DNA of 64,000 nucleotides from Phymorhynchus buccinoides (GCA_017654935.2 CM065695.1:24861387-24925386); one strand, 5' to 3'. Positions 43,913 through 58,241 are shown, counted from the first letter of the stretch. The notes: a model not told the origin generated them from the sequence alone. Numbers and translations: made by a program.

Positions 43913-46703
43913 CAGTACTCCCCGTTTATAGTAAACTCGGTTATAAGAAATTTCGGTTACAGTAAAGGAAAGCACTGGTTCCCGGCCAAAGGTCTACTGT
44001 TTTATTACTAAATAGACCTCGGATAGTAGCAACTCGGTTATAATTAAAAAAAACTGCTATAGTAAAGTTACTTTTGGTTCCCCACAGGACTGGCTCCTCG
44101 GTTACAATAAAAAAAACAATTGTCCTCCTCGTGACCTTTGTAAATACGTCACCAATGTATGCGTCACAGTCTCACCACTCCCTCCACCCACCCATAATAA
44201 CAACTGGGTTCTAATTAAAATTTTAAAAACTCCTATAGTAAAGTCATTTGTGGTTCCTCCTCGTTACAATAAAAAAAAAATTGTCCTCTTCCTGACCTTT
44301 GTAAATACGTCATCAATGTATACGTCACAGTCTCATTACTCACTCACCTTCATCACGAAATTGAAAGGCACTCAAAAACATGTTTCTTTCCCCTCATTAC
44401 TTAGTGGAAAAAAAATGAATCCGGGGAAAAAAAATATATACAGCCAAATCCGCTTATAAGAAAACTCGCTAACAATGAAGCAAAAAATTCCCTGCCAAAC
44501 TTCTTCTTTCTTATCTATGATCAAAACTGGGATATAAGAAACTCGCTCATAAGAAAACTCGGTTATAAGCATGCAAATGTTTTCTCCCATCCGCAATGGA
44601 AACTTGGACATAAGAAAAGTATGTCATACAAGCGAGTTGGTTTGCAGTTAATTTTCTTATAAGTGAGTTCTATTTACTTATAAGCGAATTACCATTGACA
44701 ACATTTTCTTAAAGACCCACCAGATCACGTGTCAAAATCACAGGTTCCACGTGTTTTCCTTGTTAGAGCTGGTACAAAATCTTGTTTTCATCAGGTTTGA
44801 CTCCCATACAAATGCCCTCAAATTGAAAACGAAACATTTTAAAGAGCAGCCTCTACTTGAAGTTGGGGGAATTTGTATGTGGGTCACAGCTACCCAGAAA
44901 GAAACAAGGGATTTAATCGTGTTGGGTCAGTGTGTCTTTAAAAGTGAGTTGGACCTGAACTGAAAGGATGTTCCGAGAAAATTGAAGTCGTTCCAAAAAG
45001 GGAAAGTTTACCTCATACCAGTTGTGTCACAGACATTCTAAACAGTACAGGCACTTTATTACAAGTCTAATTGAGTTGTTTTGGTTCCTTTATTCCATGC
45101 TTTCCTTCAGTATTCTGTGCAAAATAAATGTTGAGCAGAAGAAAAAAATATGAGTACTTTTGTGTTAGTGGTAGAGAGACTGTCCATCCTTACATTTTCA
45201 GCAGCAATGGCAGAGAGGAAAAGGTAATTCATTTCTTTAAGAAGATACATACAAATAACTGAATATGTGGACATAAACAAAAGCAAACGATCAATGAAAA
45301 ACTGCATGGGTGGACAGTAAAAGGTAATAATTCAGTACAAGAAAGGTGAAGGGGTACGCATTTGATAACAGTAAAAAGACAAAAAAAGGCTTCTTAGTTA
45401 AGTTGTTGTAGGCACCTTTAAATCTTCTTCTTAGTAGACTATTTTGATTTTATGATGCAAGACATGCATCAAATTAGGAAAAGGGATTTTCTCTTTGTTT
45501 TGTTTTTCTGTCTTTCTTTTCCTCTCTTTTTCTTTTCTCTTTTCCCTTTTCCCCCATTCAATTTGTTTACAAGGGAAAAAATTCAAAATGTTTTCTTATA
45601 TCTGAGTTTCGGATATAAGAAAACTTGGATATGGTAATAAGCAAAACATCATCTCCCTTCGATTTTCTTATAACCGAGTTTTGCTGTATTTTGATTTTAT
45701 GATGTAAGACATGAGTCATAGGTGGCAAGTTTCCTTATTGTCCATTGGCATTGTACAAACGCAAATACAATATTGTCTTCCACTGTGTAAAGTAAGTTAT
45801 ACATCCAAATTAGAATATTGATTAAAAACAAGAAACAGAAATTTACATTTAAACAAATATGTTACTCTCACACCTCACCCAATCATTCATCTGCTCTCTG
45901 CTATCTTGCTCGCTATCATGCAACTCACACCACGTCTGCCTTCATTTTTGTTTTTAATTTTCTGTTCTGTTCTTTCTTTTTTTCCTCCTTTGTTTTGCAT
46001 TTTTCATGCACCAAATTATGTACAAGCATTTTTTTCTTCATTTTATGTTTCTGTTTGTCTTTTTCTTTTCTTTTTTTCTCATTCAACTCGGTTATAAGAA
46101 AAAAAATCAAAATGTTTTCTTTTATCCGAGTTTCGGATATAAGAAAACCCGGATATAAGAAACCAAAAAAATATCTCCCTTCGATATTCTTATAACCGGG
46201 TTTTGCTGTAGCATCACGAAAATGCGATATTTTTATTGCAGGCATGATAATCTATTATCAGGCATAATGTCTGTAGGCATAATGTCCAGTAGGCAAAATG
46301 TCCGGTGAGCATGGTGACCATAGGCATAATGTCTGTAGGCAAAGTGTCCGTAGGCGAAATGTCCGCAGGCAAATTGTTCGGTCACGGTGTGTGTGTGTGT
46401 GTGTGTGTGCGTGTGCGCGCACGCACGTGCGTGTGTATGCATGAATAGATTCAAAGGCGATTCTGGAAGTTAGAGGTTGTACACTATATGCTTTTACAGC
46501 TAGTTTTGTTTTGTGCACAGGGAAATAGACCATGTATGTAAACCCAATCACCTTTTTGGACCTCAAACCATATGAGGAAGGGGTAGGATGGGTTTATATT
46601 TAGTATTTTACGTTAGCTTTTACTTTGAAAAACGTCATCGGATAAGATAAAAAATATCATCAAAACTTTACTATATCCGAACATCGTTTATAAGAAAAAC
46701 CTG
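43913..46703. mobile_element. Nested pogo/Tigger-like transposons, copy B
   Basis: Counterpart of 11441-14236 with the same nesting and small indels, for example a missing 'aggt' after 'caaaaaatt' near 44486. Confidence 0.6.
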
Positions 46704-47133
46704 TTATTCAGCTTACTTTGATGTGTAGTCTATTTTTGGTAACATAGCATCTGATGATGTCAGTGTTAAAATACTTGGTTTGGGTTAACTCACATGAACT
46801 CAAATATTTGTGTATGAGTTAAGCAAGCATAGGGTCAGGTAAAACCGACCTATGTTATGTTTCCAAACCCCAGCTAGGCTTGTGTCAATGTCAGTTTAAT
46901 CATGCTATTTAAGTCATGCAGTGAGCTCCTTCCACTGTTGTGACTGTGTATTTCCTCATGTTATTGAACATTGAGTGCTATGGCACAAGGCCTACAATCA
47001 TACCTAATCATTGTTATTTCTTGTTTATATTTATGTGTATATTTTGTATCGTTGCAGGATGTAATCTCTGCACTGTTTTCCTAGCTATCTTTCCCAGTAC
47101 CCAAATAAACAAAAGCTAAAAAACTGTCTGGTT
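46704..47133. repeat. Repeat Y2, copy B
   Basis: Counterpart of 14237-14666. Confidence 0.85.
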
Positions 47134-47395
47134 TCCTCTATATGTAATTGGCCTGCATGGTGTGTGCTCATCATCACCTTCATTTCCTTATCAACTCCTC
47201 CTTATCCCAAACCTTATCCCACCCCCCCCCCCCCCCCCCCCCCCCCCCATCACATAATAAACCGTTGTTACTATATCATTCGGGGGCGAGTTAATTTCGT
47301 TTTGTTTGGCAATGCCTAAACTATTTCTCTGTATGACACACTCTGTGACTGTTTTTTAAAATGTTAAATCTCTGATACCCGGAGAGGAAAAAAAA

Positions 47396-47467
<72 letters not shown>

Positions 47468-47723
47468 GAGACGAAACGATACGGAATGAATTTTTATTTA
47501 TACAGGGTAATGAGATAAGCATTGCTTTTTTACACTCAGCCCTGTGGCCAAACAAGAAAAGTAACAGACCAACAAATAAGTAATGCAAAAACATTATAAA
47601 GTAACATAAGCATCAAAGCAATCCTTCAAACCATCATCAAGAATAACAATATATACAAAATAGCAATGTAAGAGGGAGAAGAGGTAAGGACAACAGACAG
47701 ACAATATAAGAAATTTGAAAAGC

Positions 47724-47725
<2 letters not shown>

Positions 47726-47813
<88 letters not shown>

Positions 47814-47829
47814 TGGGTGGGAGACGGAC

Positions 47830-47910
<81 letters not shown>
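47726..47910. repeat. Compound (GA)n microsatellite, copy B
   Basis: Counterpart of 15235-15422. Confidence 0.95.
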
Positions 47911-47916
<6 letters not shown>

Positions 47917-48400
47917 TTTTTTCCAAGTCACGATAAAAACAAAGCAAAAAAAAACAACAAAACAAAACAAAACCGGGAACAATAAATCATGGGGTCATAA
48001 ATTAGTCTGCTGGTGTTTTCGTTTCAAGACAAAGCATCTGCCTTCCAAGAGAGCAATAAACAATGGACTGGCGGTGTGACAGGTTGCCTGAGTCACCGTA
48101 GGTAGGCCTACTCTCTTTCGACAATTAGAGTCAGTTTCACTGGGACATTTTCCTGCAGCATTGGTGCTAGACTGGAGTCATAATATAAGTCAAAACTTGT
48201 CGATTTCCAAGCAACTGTTTCATTAGAGAACCCAACGGTACAGTATTAAAAACAAACACACAAAGAAAAAAAAAGAAGAGAAAAATACAATTATATGATT
48301 ATGCGACTATAGTCTTGAGCTTGTTTGTTCGTTCATGTCGAGTCTGTGTATTAAACTTTGATTTTCTGCTTTTACACAATATTAAAATTGAAATAATAAT

Positions 48401-48430
<30 letters not shown>
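48401..48430 (+). repeat. Poly-G tract, 30 bases, copy B
   Basis: Counterpart of the 59-base run in copy A. Confidence 0.9.
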
Positions 48431-48431
<1 letters not shown>

Positions 48432-48852
48432 TTGTCAAGACACTGATAATTTATTCTGGTGTAAATATTAACTATAGTGTAGATTTGGAAAAAACACACC
48501 GGTAACCTTGCGATAAAAATGTTTTCGTTTAAAAATGAAAGTGATTAATAATAATTCAAGCCAACTAACCATATAGCTTCTGGATAGATCTATTCTCCGA
48601 TACTCCTGCATCTGAATGAGATTCCAGGTTAAGATTATTTACTCAAAAAAGACAGATAGACAGATCGACAAATTTGCAAAGAAACAAAACATACTTTACA
48701 GGGCAGAGGTAAAAAGAAGAAGAGGAAGAAACAAAACAAAAGCAACCCAAACCAGAAACAGAAATAAGCTTATATATTACGCCTACGGTACGCTGCACTA
48801 AGCAGCAAGACAGCAGAAAGATACATGAACACTGTTTGTCATCTACTAGCGA

Positions 48853-49127
48853 CCAAAAGTTAAGGCCTAGAAAGACAATCATCTCCGAAAACTCACGAAC
48901 TCAATAAAACGCACCCAGCTCATAACAAAACTGAATTTATTCTTTTAACATTAAGTTAATTCAAAAAAAACGTTAATCAGAATGAGTTCAGTCAACAAAA
49001 TGCCCCTTTCAACAACTTCCCCCTCTTGTTCTGATTAATGATTTTTTTAAATGAACTTAATGTTAAAAGAATAAATTCAATGAGCTTTTTTAACAGTCAG
49101 TGATTGTCTTTCTGGCCTTACTTTTGG
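48853..49127. mobile_element. MITE-like insertion (copy B only)
   Basis: Terminal inverted repeats of ~28 bp: CCAAAAGTTAAGGCCTAGAA at the left and, read on the minus strand, CCAAAAGTAAGGCCAGAAAG at the right. A second inner inverted repeat is built on 'gaatttattcttttaacatt'. It is 275 bp, has no coding capacity, and the target duplication is not clear. Copy A lacks it. Confidence 0.7.
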
Positions 49128-49234
49128 TTTTAGTCACATATATTCAGAATCAATGCCATAGCTTTGAGAAAAGTCAGTAATACTCTTGAAGGGGTTTTGT
49201 GTGTGTTGGATCTGTGTAATGTACCCAATGTATA

Positions 49235-49310
49235 TTTCCCGAACCGCTGTTGGTTCAAACATTTTAAGTGTGGTGGTGTGTCACCATGAGAGGAAGGCAA
49301 ATCAATTTCA
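49235..49310. repeat. Fragment of the CAAGGTCA-type repeat family (copy B only)
   Basis: 'cccgaaccgctg' and 'gtgtgtcaccatgagaggaa' match the body of the units at 31745-32330. The fragment lacks the CAAGGTCA core. Confidence 0.5.
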
Positions 49311-49603
49311 GTAATGTGTACTGACTGTTCCAAAGTGCATTGATTCTGACTATGGGTTGTTATGCAACATAAATTAACATTGTGCATCATATAAATAATA
49401 TCATAATTTATATTGGCGCTGTAATAGAGTTGTCCATTCTCATTCAAAATAATGGTGTTTTCTTTGACTTGACACAAACAAGGTTTTGTGTGGATGCAAG
49501 AGACACAAATCCCTTTTTTGTATCAAGTCGAAGAAGTTTGTTGCTATGCTTTGCCATGTCATTGAATTGGTCTCGTTCCGTGAGAGTCATTTCCCTTTTC
49601 TCG

Positions 49604-50112
49604 AGTAGATGGGCTTCGTCATTCAGCTGTGGCTGACCTGAAGTTCTACAAACGAGCCAGTCACGCAGTTTCGTCTTGTACAATGTCCAAGACATGCCAA
49701 GGTTTTCCTACAAAACGTTTTACCCGCCATCCACCCCTAGTCTCATCCAGAAGAGAATGCTCTACAGAGTGGTTGAGGGGTTAGTACCGGCCTTACCCCC
49801 TGAAGACTTCATCACTTATCACAAATCGAGCAGACTGATAAGATCCGGACTTCCTTACAATCAGATCTTCAGTTAGAAACAACAACAAAGCAATAAAAGT
49901 TCCCTCCTCAAACACCGAACAGTTCAAAAACTTTCTTTGTTAGAACACCAACAGAGTGGAACCATCTGAATAACAGCACCGTCCAAGCCTTGAGGCCTTC
50001 AAAAGACAGCTATTAATCAACCAACATCAATAAACCGCCTCTGCGCAATCTCTCCCCGTAATGCCAGACTACTGGATTGTAGCGACGTATTTGAAAGAAG
50101 AAGAAGGAGGAT
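49604..50112 (+). pseudogene. LINE reverse-transcriptase 3' fragment, copy B
   Basis: Counterpart of 17225-17735 with a few base changes and a 2-bp deletion near 49932. Upstream it has about 77 bp (about 49503-49579) missing from copy A. Confidence 0.7.
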
Positions 50113-50343
50113 ATGTCTTGTTGGGTGTGTTTGACTAAAAGTTTTTTTTCTACAGGGAACTCTGGTTTTCCTTCTCACCCCTTGCTGGTGCCAGGTGTAG
50201 GGAAACCTCCCTGGTGTCAGACTGTGTTGATCACATTAGGCAACAACCCACCCAACAACACCACACTCTGGGCGGTCAGTCCCACACTCTTGAAGTGAAA
50301 TACGACCAAGTATAGGATACGTTTCAGATTTTCGTTGGATGTA

Positions 50344-50695
50344 CGTTATGTAATATGTACTAATATGTATATTTGTAAAATCATAGTATTTGTTGGTTGC
50401 AATTACATTATTAAACTAATTAATTCTTTGCCAATTACGTCTATGATTATGTATTCGTGCAAACATGCTGTCAATGTCATCATCTAATTATTTTGACGCA
50501 CCTACAAAGTTATTTATTTTACGAATTTGCTGTATGCTAACTATGGGTTGTTATGTAACAGAAATTAACATTGTGTATCATATACATAATATCATAATTT
50601 ACATTGGCACTTTAATAAAGTTGCCCATTCTCACTCAAAATAATGGTGTTTTCTTTGACTTGAGACAAAACAGGTTTTGTGTGGATGCAAGAGAC
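50344..50695. repeat. Repeat Z, second instance, copy B
   Basis: Counterpart of 17967-18320. Confidence 0.75.
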
Positions 50696-50844
50696 ACAAA
50701 TATATTGAATATATATGCAGGGCCTGTTTGTCTGTCTGTCTGTCTCTATGTGCACATGCTTGTTTATTTTCCACATGACATGTTCTGTCCGTAAGTTTGT
50801 CTTAAAAATGAAGGCACTCTGAGATTTTTCAATTAACCCAACAG

Positions 50845-53602
50845 ACAAATGCTCTGTGACAACTCTAAGCACTGATCCAAATAAAGGGTTGTATTATTGT
50901 TTTTACTGTTGTAATCGTTGCTATAATATTAAACGCATTCCATGGTGGTTTGAAAGCAACCAAACGAACAAGAACAAACGAGCCAGTGAATACTGCAGTT
51001 CTCTTGGACAAAGATTAGGCGTTCCTTTTTGTGCTCATGACTTTGTTTCTGCTATTTTCAAACATTCCAAAATAGCATTGGTGTTAACTGGCTTGTCATT
51101 TGGTGGAGAGAATTTGCCAGGCTTATACAGACAAGCAATCGTGTCCCAGGATAGGACTGTTGTCTATCACTCCATTCGGTTGGAATCTGTTTTACACACT
51201 GAAAAAGATCTGTGCATAACTGCATCATACGGATTTATGGTACTGGTCGAAAGCTGTAAGATTACATATAATGACCATGATGTAGGCGTTGCTTGCGAGT
51301 CTGAGCCAGTGACCGGTCAGCAGTTGCATGATAGCATGAAGAAGATATCTTTGCCAAAGCCATCGTTGTTGCAGAAGACACGGTACTTCTCTTTAGCAGT
51401 TTGCTTGGATGCTTCTTTGACGCATAGTTTTCTGTTGTGTGGTTCTTTTCAGTCTTTACCTTGTGGTGGGACGCGAGTAACTCCATGCACATTTTCTGCT
51501 CAAGTTTCAACCACACACCATCCCCACAGACAGCAGGATCCAAAGAATAAGGGCACAATTCCAGTCCCCATGTTTTTATGTAACGATGGAACATCTAACG
51601 TTTCCTTTACTCTGCTCTGTGACTTCATAATAGACTGCCCAGATGATAGTGATGAATCGTTCTGTCATCATAACCCTTGCGTCCACAAGTTCACCTGTGA
51701 TAATGGACACTGTGTGTCATATGATGACGTTTGCAACAGAGTACCTCATTGCATGGATGAATCGGATGAGCAGAAATGCATCAAGTTTAAAGCAAAAACT
51801 ACACAGAGAGCGTTGCTATCGCCGGTTCTAGTCAACTTTAATGGTAGGGAATCGTTCGTGTCAACTGTGATGAACGTTAACGAATCATGTCCGGAATCTC
51901 ACTATCGTTGCCCTGGCCCATTAAACGACTGCGTGCCTGTCTACACCCGATGCAATCAAATGTACGATTGTGTGGACCATCGGGACGAAGAGGGATGCGA
52001 AGAAATGTCCTGTCCAGGGTTCTTTAAATGTAGGGCTTCTCATATATGTGTCCATAGCCACCACCTGTGTGATGGATGGTCTCATTGTCCACGCCATGAT
52101 GACGAATTGTCCTGTAACGTGACTTGTCCTGAAGCATGCATGTGTCAAGGTCACACATTTGTATGTCTAAAACCTTTCACTGTGTCGGGTTATTCCAAGA
52201 TTCGTTTTTTAGATGCCACCGATTCAGGTATGGTACTCTCTGACGTGGCTCATAATCTCTACCTTATCCACCTAATTTTTTCCAGTTGCTCTTTGACACA
52301 TTTACCTGCTGTAAATTTACTAAATCTGAAAGTTCTAGACCTCAGTCATAATTGGTTGCAAAATATTAACATGACTCACTTTATTCATCTTGAAAATCTG
52401 CAAAGACTGGTGCTGTCAGACAACCCTGTAATACATCTGTCTGCTGATTCCTCATCTGGTCTCCAACAGAGTAAACTTACCACACTAGATCTGTCACAAA
52501 CAGCCATTTTGGAGTTCAACAGCAGGTTTTTAGCAATGTTTTCACATTTGCAGAAACTTAATTTGTCGCTGACGAAAGTTAATAAAATCAACCCAAACGG
52601 CTTTCATTTCTTACCACGACTTTCAGAACTGTTAATGCATGGCAGTCCGGTAAAAACATTTCAACCCGACTTATTTCAGCATTCTTCCAATATCCGTAAA
52701 ATATCCACAGACAACTACAAAATATGCTGCGACCAAATCATTCCTAATGTCATTTATGATATAGAATGCACTGCTCCCAAAGATGAAATTTCATCCTGCA
52801 GAAATTTACTACATTCAGGGGTCTATCGCGGATTTCTCTGGTTTGTTGCATGTCTCTCTGTGACTGGCAACGTCTTTTGTTTACTTGCTCGTATTTTTGC
52901 AAAAAGACTCACTTCTTCCAGTGGTTACAGCATATTTGTTACGAACCTTACCTTGTCGGATTTTCTCATGGGTATCTATATTTCTATCATTGGGACGGCT
53001 GACAGTATTTTTCGAGGTAGATATCTGTTCCTCGACGATTTTTGGAAAAGCAGTGTTGTCTGTAAAGTGGGTGGGGTTCTGTGTCTGGTGTCTAATGAAG
53101 TATCAGCTCTTGCCATTTGGGGTGGGGTTCTGTGTCTGGTGTCTAATGAAGTACAGGAATTTGTATTCCGTTACCTGTAACGAGACAAGCATTCAAAGGA
53201 CGAATTTATTCTTTCAGTATATTGATTGTACTGAATTTTGTGCTGTTTTCACTCATTGCCTCTGGTCAGGTTTTTATTTATTACACAGTGCAAAAAAATA
53301 CATTGAAATCAGATTCTACAAAAACACCACAGGACATGACCATTGCGCGACGGTTGATTGCTGTAGCTGCAACGGATTTCATGTGCTGGTTTCCTATCGG
53401 GCTGTGTGGAATGTTGGCACTGGCAAATATTCCCATTCCTGGCGAGGTCAATGTTGCACTGGCTATATTTGTGCTGCCTTTAAACTCAGCAATCAATCCG
53501 TTTATGTATAACCTCAATGTTATGGCAGAAAAACGACGGAAATCCAAAGAAGCAAGAGTTCTAAAATGGCTGGAAAGTCAGGCTGACTTTATCAAAGGCT
53601 AA
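50845..53602 (+). pseudogene. Receptor 1, copy B: disrupted by internal deletion-insertion
   Basis: Matches the copy A receptor almost perfectly through the lectin-like, LDLa and LRR parts, TM1, TM2 and most of TM3. After 53120 a 33-bp duplicate of 53070-53102 (insert 53121-53153) replaces 166 bp that encode the end of TM3 with the D-R-F motif, TM4 and most of ECL2. The net loss of 133 bp shifts the frame, and translation stops at TAA 53178-53180 after ~774 residues. TM5-TM7 remain downstream (53222-53602) in another frame. If translated, the product would be a short membrane-inserted receptor unable to form a seven-helix bundle. It reads as a loss-of-function allele rather than an old pseudogene, since the rest is undecayed. 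Confidence 0.85.
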
Positions 53603-53948
53603 GCGTTTTACTGCATTAGAGAAAACATGAAAAAGCATTAAACTTTTTCTTCTGCATTCTTCAGGCTACGCATCAAACCCTCAGACCGAGTGCTGCCACA
53701 AAACTGGACACCAGGCGAAGGTCTTCTGCCATCCCCCAGAGTTTGGTTCTGAGGTTTGTACCTATAGGCCAGGTCTGTTGCCGCATCTGATTTTACTGGA
53801 AGTCCTGAAGGATGTGGGAAGGGTTCTGATCGGCTTGCCAGCACTGGCATGGGGATGAGTCTCCATCCCAATCAATCTTAGGTGCATTGAACAAATACAC
53901 CTTAACGGAAGGCCTGTAATTTGTTATTGTGGTGCATAATGTGTTTAA

Positions 53949-54096
53949 GGTACTAGAACCACTGAAGCCGAGGCACGTTTTTGTCATTTTTCCTGTATTG
54001 CCTTTTTATTGTTTTATTTTTATGTAAATGGCTTTATATTGAGAAAATACATTGAAATTAAATGTATATCAAAAATGACAAAGATGTTCTGGTACC
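53949..54096. mobile_element. MITE with TTAA target duplication, copy B
   Basis: Same insertion at the same site as 21707-21854, so it predates the separation of the two copies. Confidence 0.75.
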
Positions 54097-54399
54097 TTAA
54101 TGGTTTGACGTGGTACCATTGACTTTCTTGTGTACAAAAGTATCCACCGTTTTCAAATGCACACACAACAAATATTTTGATTTTTTAGCCAAATCACACT
54201 ACATAGTTCCACACTTGTAGTGTAAATGGATAACAATAATGATAGGCCTGTATATATTTTTTGCTGTGAAACAACATTAAAATTGAACATGGCAGTGTTA
54301 AATGAATGCGCAACGACTTTGCTCTGGAATTAATATTACATGTACTAAGAAAAAAAGTTGAAAATGTTGTTGCTTTTGTGGTGTTTTTAATTTCAACAG

Positions 54400-57300
54400 A
54401 TAATGATAAAATCACCACACAGCAGCAACACCCCCCAGATATTCCATTCCCCAATAATACTTCGTATCTGTCCACTACCCAGAAGACTTTTTCGGGCTCA
54501 CTACAAGAGAGGAACATCTGTCCAGGTCTCGACGAATTAATGAAGCTCAAAGGCAGCAGCAACATTACAATGATAAGGAAAAGTGGAATTGATTGTCATA
54601 AACAAATCCCAGACTTCACGACACAAAGTGGGGTGGTTTACGGTGAATGTCAGGATACTACTACATTTTGTAGACTACAGCTGAAAGAGCTGCCAAGTAA
54701 GCACATTCTTGCTTATCTCCAACGACTGGAGTATTGGTGTAGTGACAATGACTGGGCCACACATATCTTATGTGACTCGCGTGGTTATGGTCTGAATGTA
54801 TGTTGTGGTTGCCATTCTCTTGAGGAAATCTATAAAGGATGTTATAACAAAATATTTATTGACATTCGTGGTAATGCCAAGGTAAGAATTATGTTTAAAG
54901 TGATGAATGGCTTTGACTTTGTCTTAAGACCTGACTCCAACACTTCTGGACTTTTAACAGCTCCATTTTGGGACTATGATTTCAGAGTGAAAATGACAGA
55001 AGAACTGAAAGGACCCCCTGGATCTGTTCTTATTGTCAGTTTTAAGCAATTTTATTCCATTCATAATATTTGTACTTCATGTAGATATTACACTCATTTT
55101 ATGTATGGGGAAACAACGTCTGTTAAGGAGAGAAAAATAAAAGTTTGCAATCCAGGCACATCTCCAATAAAAATATTTTTTACATCACGTCTTCATGTTT
55201 ATTTTGACACATCTTTTCACAAAAAGAAGACAATTTGTGATCGTGGTCTTACAATTTATTTTTCCTTTTTAACGAAATTTGAATACCCCAAACAGCTTTC
55301 AAGCAGCTGTTTAAACTGTTCAGTACAGCACTATCATAAGTTTCAACATCACGTTCACTGTAATCTGAAGCCTGAATGTGAAGGAGGCCAAGATGAATCC
55401 GAGCACTGTCCTTTCAGCAGTTTGCATTGCCAAGGTTTGGTGGCTTCACACAACAAATGCTTGAAACCAGTTTTTAGGGGTAATAGAGGACTTTCTCAAT
55501 CACATGGAAAATACCTGTGCATGAAAATGGCTGGGAGGCTGGTTTCGATTAAAACAAGAGAAGAGCAGGACCATACTTTGCCAATTTTAAAAAACATTCA
55601 CAGTTTCTACTTACTATCCGGAGGTATCTACGGTTGGCCTCATGGTCCCTTTATGTACAGCAAGTTTGTTAGATGGTCTGACAACACTCTGATCTACAAT
55701 TTGGGTCATTTCAAAGGTTTCGGACAATTCTATCCAACGAGAAATGTCCGAGAAGCTTGCATTTTAGCAATGAAGATTAGCTTTTCATTCAATGCCCTTG
55801 AGAAATGGTTCGATTTGATATTGTGTGAAATAAAATCACAATCATATGTAGTGGTTCGTGCAGTGAAATGTTCCTGTCCATCTACCTCATTTGGAATATC
55901 TTTCACACAACAACTGTTGTCGATTTGTAGGACGGGACATTTAATACATACATTTTTGTCACGCAAATCTGATTGTCACTTTCAAAACGGAAACCAGAAT
56001 CTAAAAAACGTCAGTAAAGAGGATACAGAAATATTTAGCCTTTGTTCTAAATGTTCTTCAAACACAGATATTGACTTTAAATGCACCAACGACGATACAA
56101 AATTACATTATTCTCTTGTCTGTGATTTCAGAGAGAATTGTCTTGATAACAGCGATGAGTCTTTCTGTGAAAAACCTGTTTGCAAAGGATTTATATGCTC
56201 GAATGGGCAATGTGTCTTGCAAAGTCAACGTTGCAACGAATTTGCAGATTGCGTTGATCGTTCTGACGAGAGTGGATGCTCAGTTTACAAATACAGATTT
56301 GATATAAACAAAGTCTTCAAACAGTCATTATTCATCAATCTAGACGGCACAGGCTTCTTCACCCAACAACTATTGACTGAAATAGACTCGTGCCCTGACA
56401 CTCATTACCGATGCATTACTGAACAGTTGCACTGTCTTCCTGTCTACACCCGGTGCAACGGTTTATTTGACTGCATTTATGGCGAGGATGAGAGCCTGTG
56501 TGGCACATGGGACTGCTGTGGGTACTACAGGTGCCACAGTTCCAAAGTCTGTGTGCACACAAAACATCTCTGTGATGGCTGGAACCAGTGTCCACAGGGA
56601 GATGATGAGATGATGTGTGACAAAAACTGTCCTGTAGGTTGTCAGTGTGATGGCCATTCTTTTCAGTGTAGGAAATCTTTTCCTGCTCACCTCTTCAATC
56701 AACTTCGATACCTAAATGCTAAAGGATCACAAATGTATGTAGCTGATGTTGGTCAAAATACAAACCTTATTTATCTTGATCTGTCATTTTGTTCACTGGT
56801 GAATATTTCAGGATTAACACTTCCAAACTTGCAGATCCTTAATTTAGAAAGTAACAAGATCGTAGCCATTTCTTATATTTTCTTTAAAAGCCTACCTAAT
56901 TTGAATATTTTGAAGGCAGCAAATAATATGGTTAAAAAAGTCACAATTCGATCTTCAAAAATTGTTCATCACTCTTTAAAACAGATTCATATTTCTAAGG
57001 GCTGCAAAGAATTGTTTGAAAAAGTCTTACCAGTCTACTTTCCTGGAATGACGTACTTAAATGTATCCTTTTCTAGCATTTCAAACACACCGCCTCAGTT
57101 TCTGAAACCATTTCCAAAATTAACCACATTGGATTTAAGAGGTAATCCATTCGATACTTTTTCTTTCAACATCTTTTTGGGAATGAAGCATTTGAAAACG
57201 ATTTATTCATCAAACTACAGATTCTGTTGTGATAATGTGCTTCCGAAACACACAGGGAACATGAAATGTTCCTCACCAAGTGCAATAATTTCTATGTGTA

Positions 57301-58241
57301 CCAACTTAATACCAACCAATTCTCATTTAACTTTCTTTTGGTTGATGACAGTGTTTATTGTATGTGGAAGTATTTTATCTTTTGTAATCCCTTTAGACAG
57401 AAAGAATATGTTTGGGAATGTTTTTGTCACTTTCTACACTCATTTAGAAATTAGTAGTATTTGCATGGAATTGCATATCATAATCATCATGGCAGCTAAT
57501 AACATGTTTGCTGGTAGATATATCCAATTCGAAAAGTCATGGATTGACAGCTTTACGTGTAAACTGGCTGGCTTTTTGTTTATTCTCTCAATTGAAGTGT
57601 CACTTTTAATCACGTCTTTTCTCACACTGGATACAGCAATGAACATTCGATTTTTAGGGAATTTACACCGAGTTGATCATCGTCGGACATATTGGATTTT
57701 AATATCATTGTGGGCTATAGGTGCGATGTTGTCATCAATGCCTTTCCTACCAGGATTGTCCCATTGGGGAGCGAATGCCCAATCTGGTTTGTGTCGCCTG
57801 GTTGCATTGGATCATCACAACACGGGAACAGATTTCAAATGGTTCACCGTTTGTGAGATGTTGAATGTCATACTGTGCCTGGGCATCATAGCTGGCCAAA
57901 TCGTCATACAGAGATACGTATCAAGACATCTGATCGCAGCAGAGCTTAGGGAAAGGCTCCTTCATGATCGCGCTAGTTTTCTTCTCAAAGGAGCAATAAT
58001 GAACACAATGTGTTGTATGTCGTCATTTCTCATCACAGTTATTGGTTTGTTTGAACACGAATTGTCCAGCAGAATGCGCGGGCCAATAGTAGTGTTTGTC
58101 TTACCGCTCGGCTCTGCAATGAATCCAGCGTTCTTTCTTTGGTCTGTTGCGTCGCTTCGACGAAATCGCTTGCAGGAAGAAAGACTGTTGAAACTGATGA
58201 AACTACGAATCACGTCACAGAAAACGAACAGGAGGATATGA
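54400..58241 (+). CDS. Receptor 2, copy B
   Basis: Full-length and open like copy A (1311 residues from ATG 54306), with the same domain order and the same loss of DRY, CWxP and NPxxY-tyrosine features. By eye there are about 28 amino-acid differences from copy A and roughly a dozen silent ones. These include extra cysteines in the N-terminal region (N-V-C-C-G-C for N-V-S-C-G-G) and a clustered change in the lectin-like domain at 55791-55815 (N-A-L-E-K-W-F-D for I-D-L-C-E-L-F-E). The copy B version looks closer to a normal lectin fold, since it restores a W and removes an odd Cys; that judgement is inference. Confidence 0.85.
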
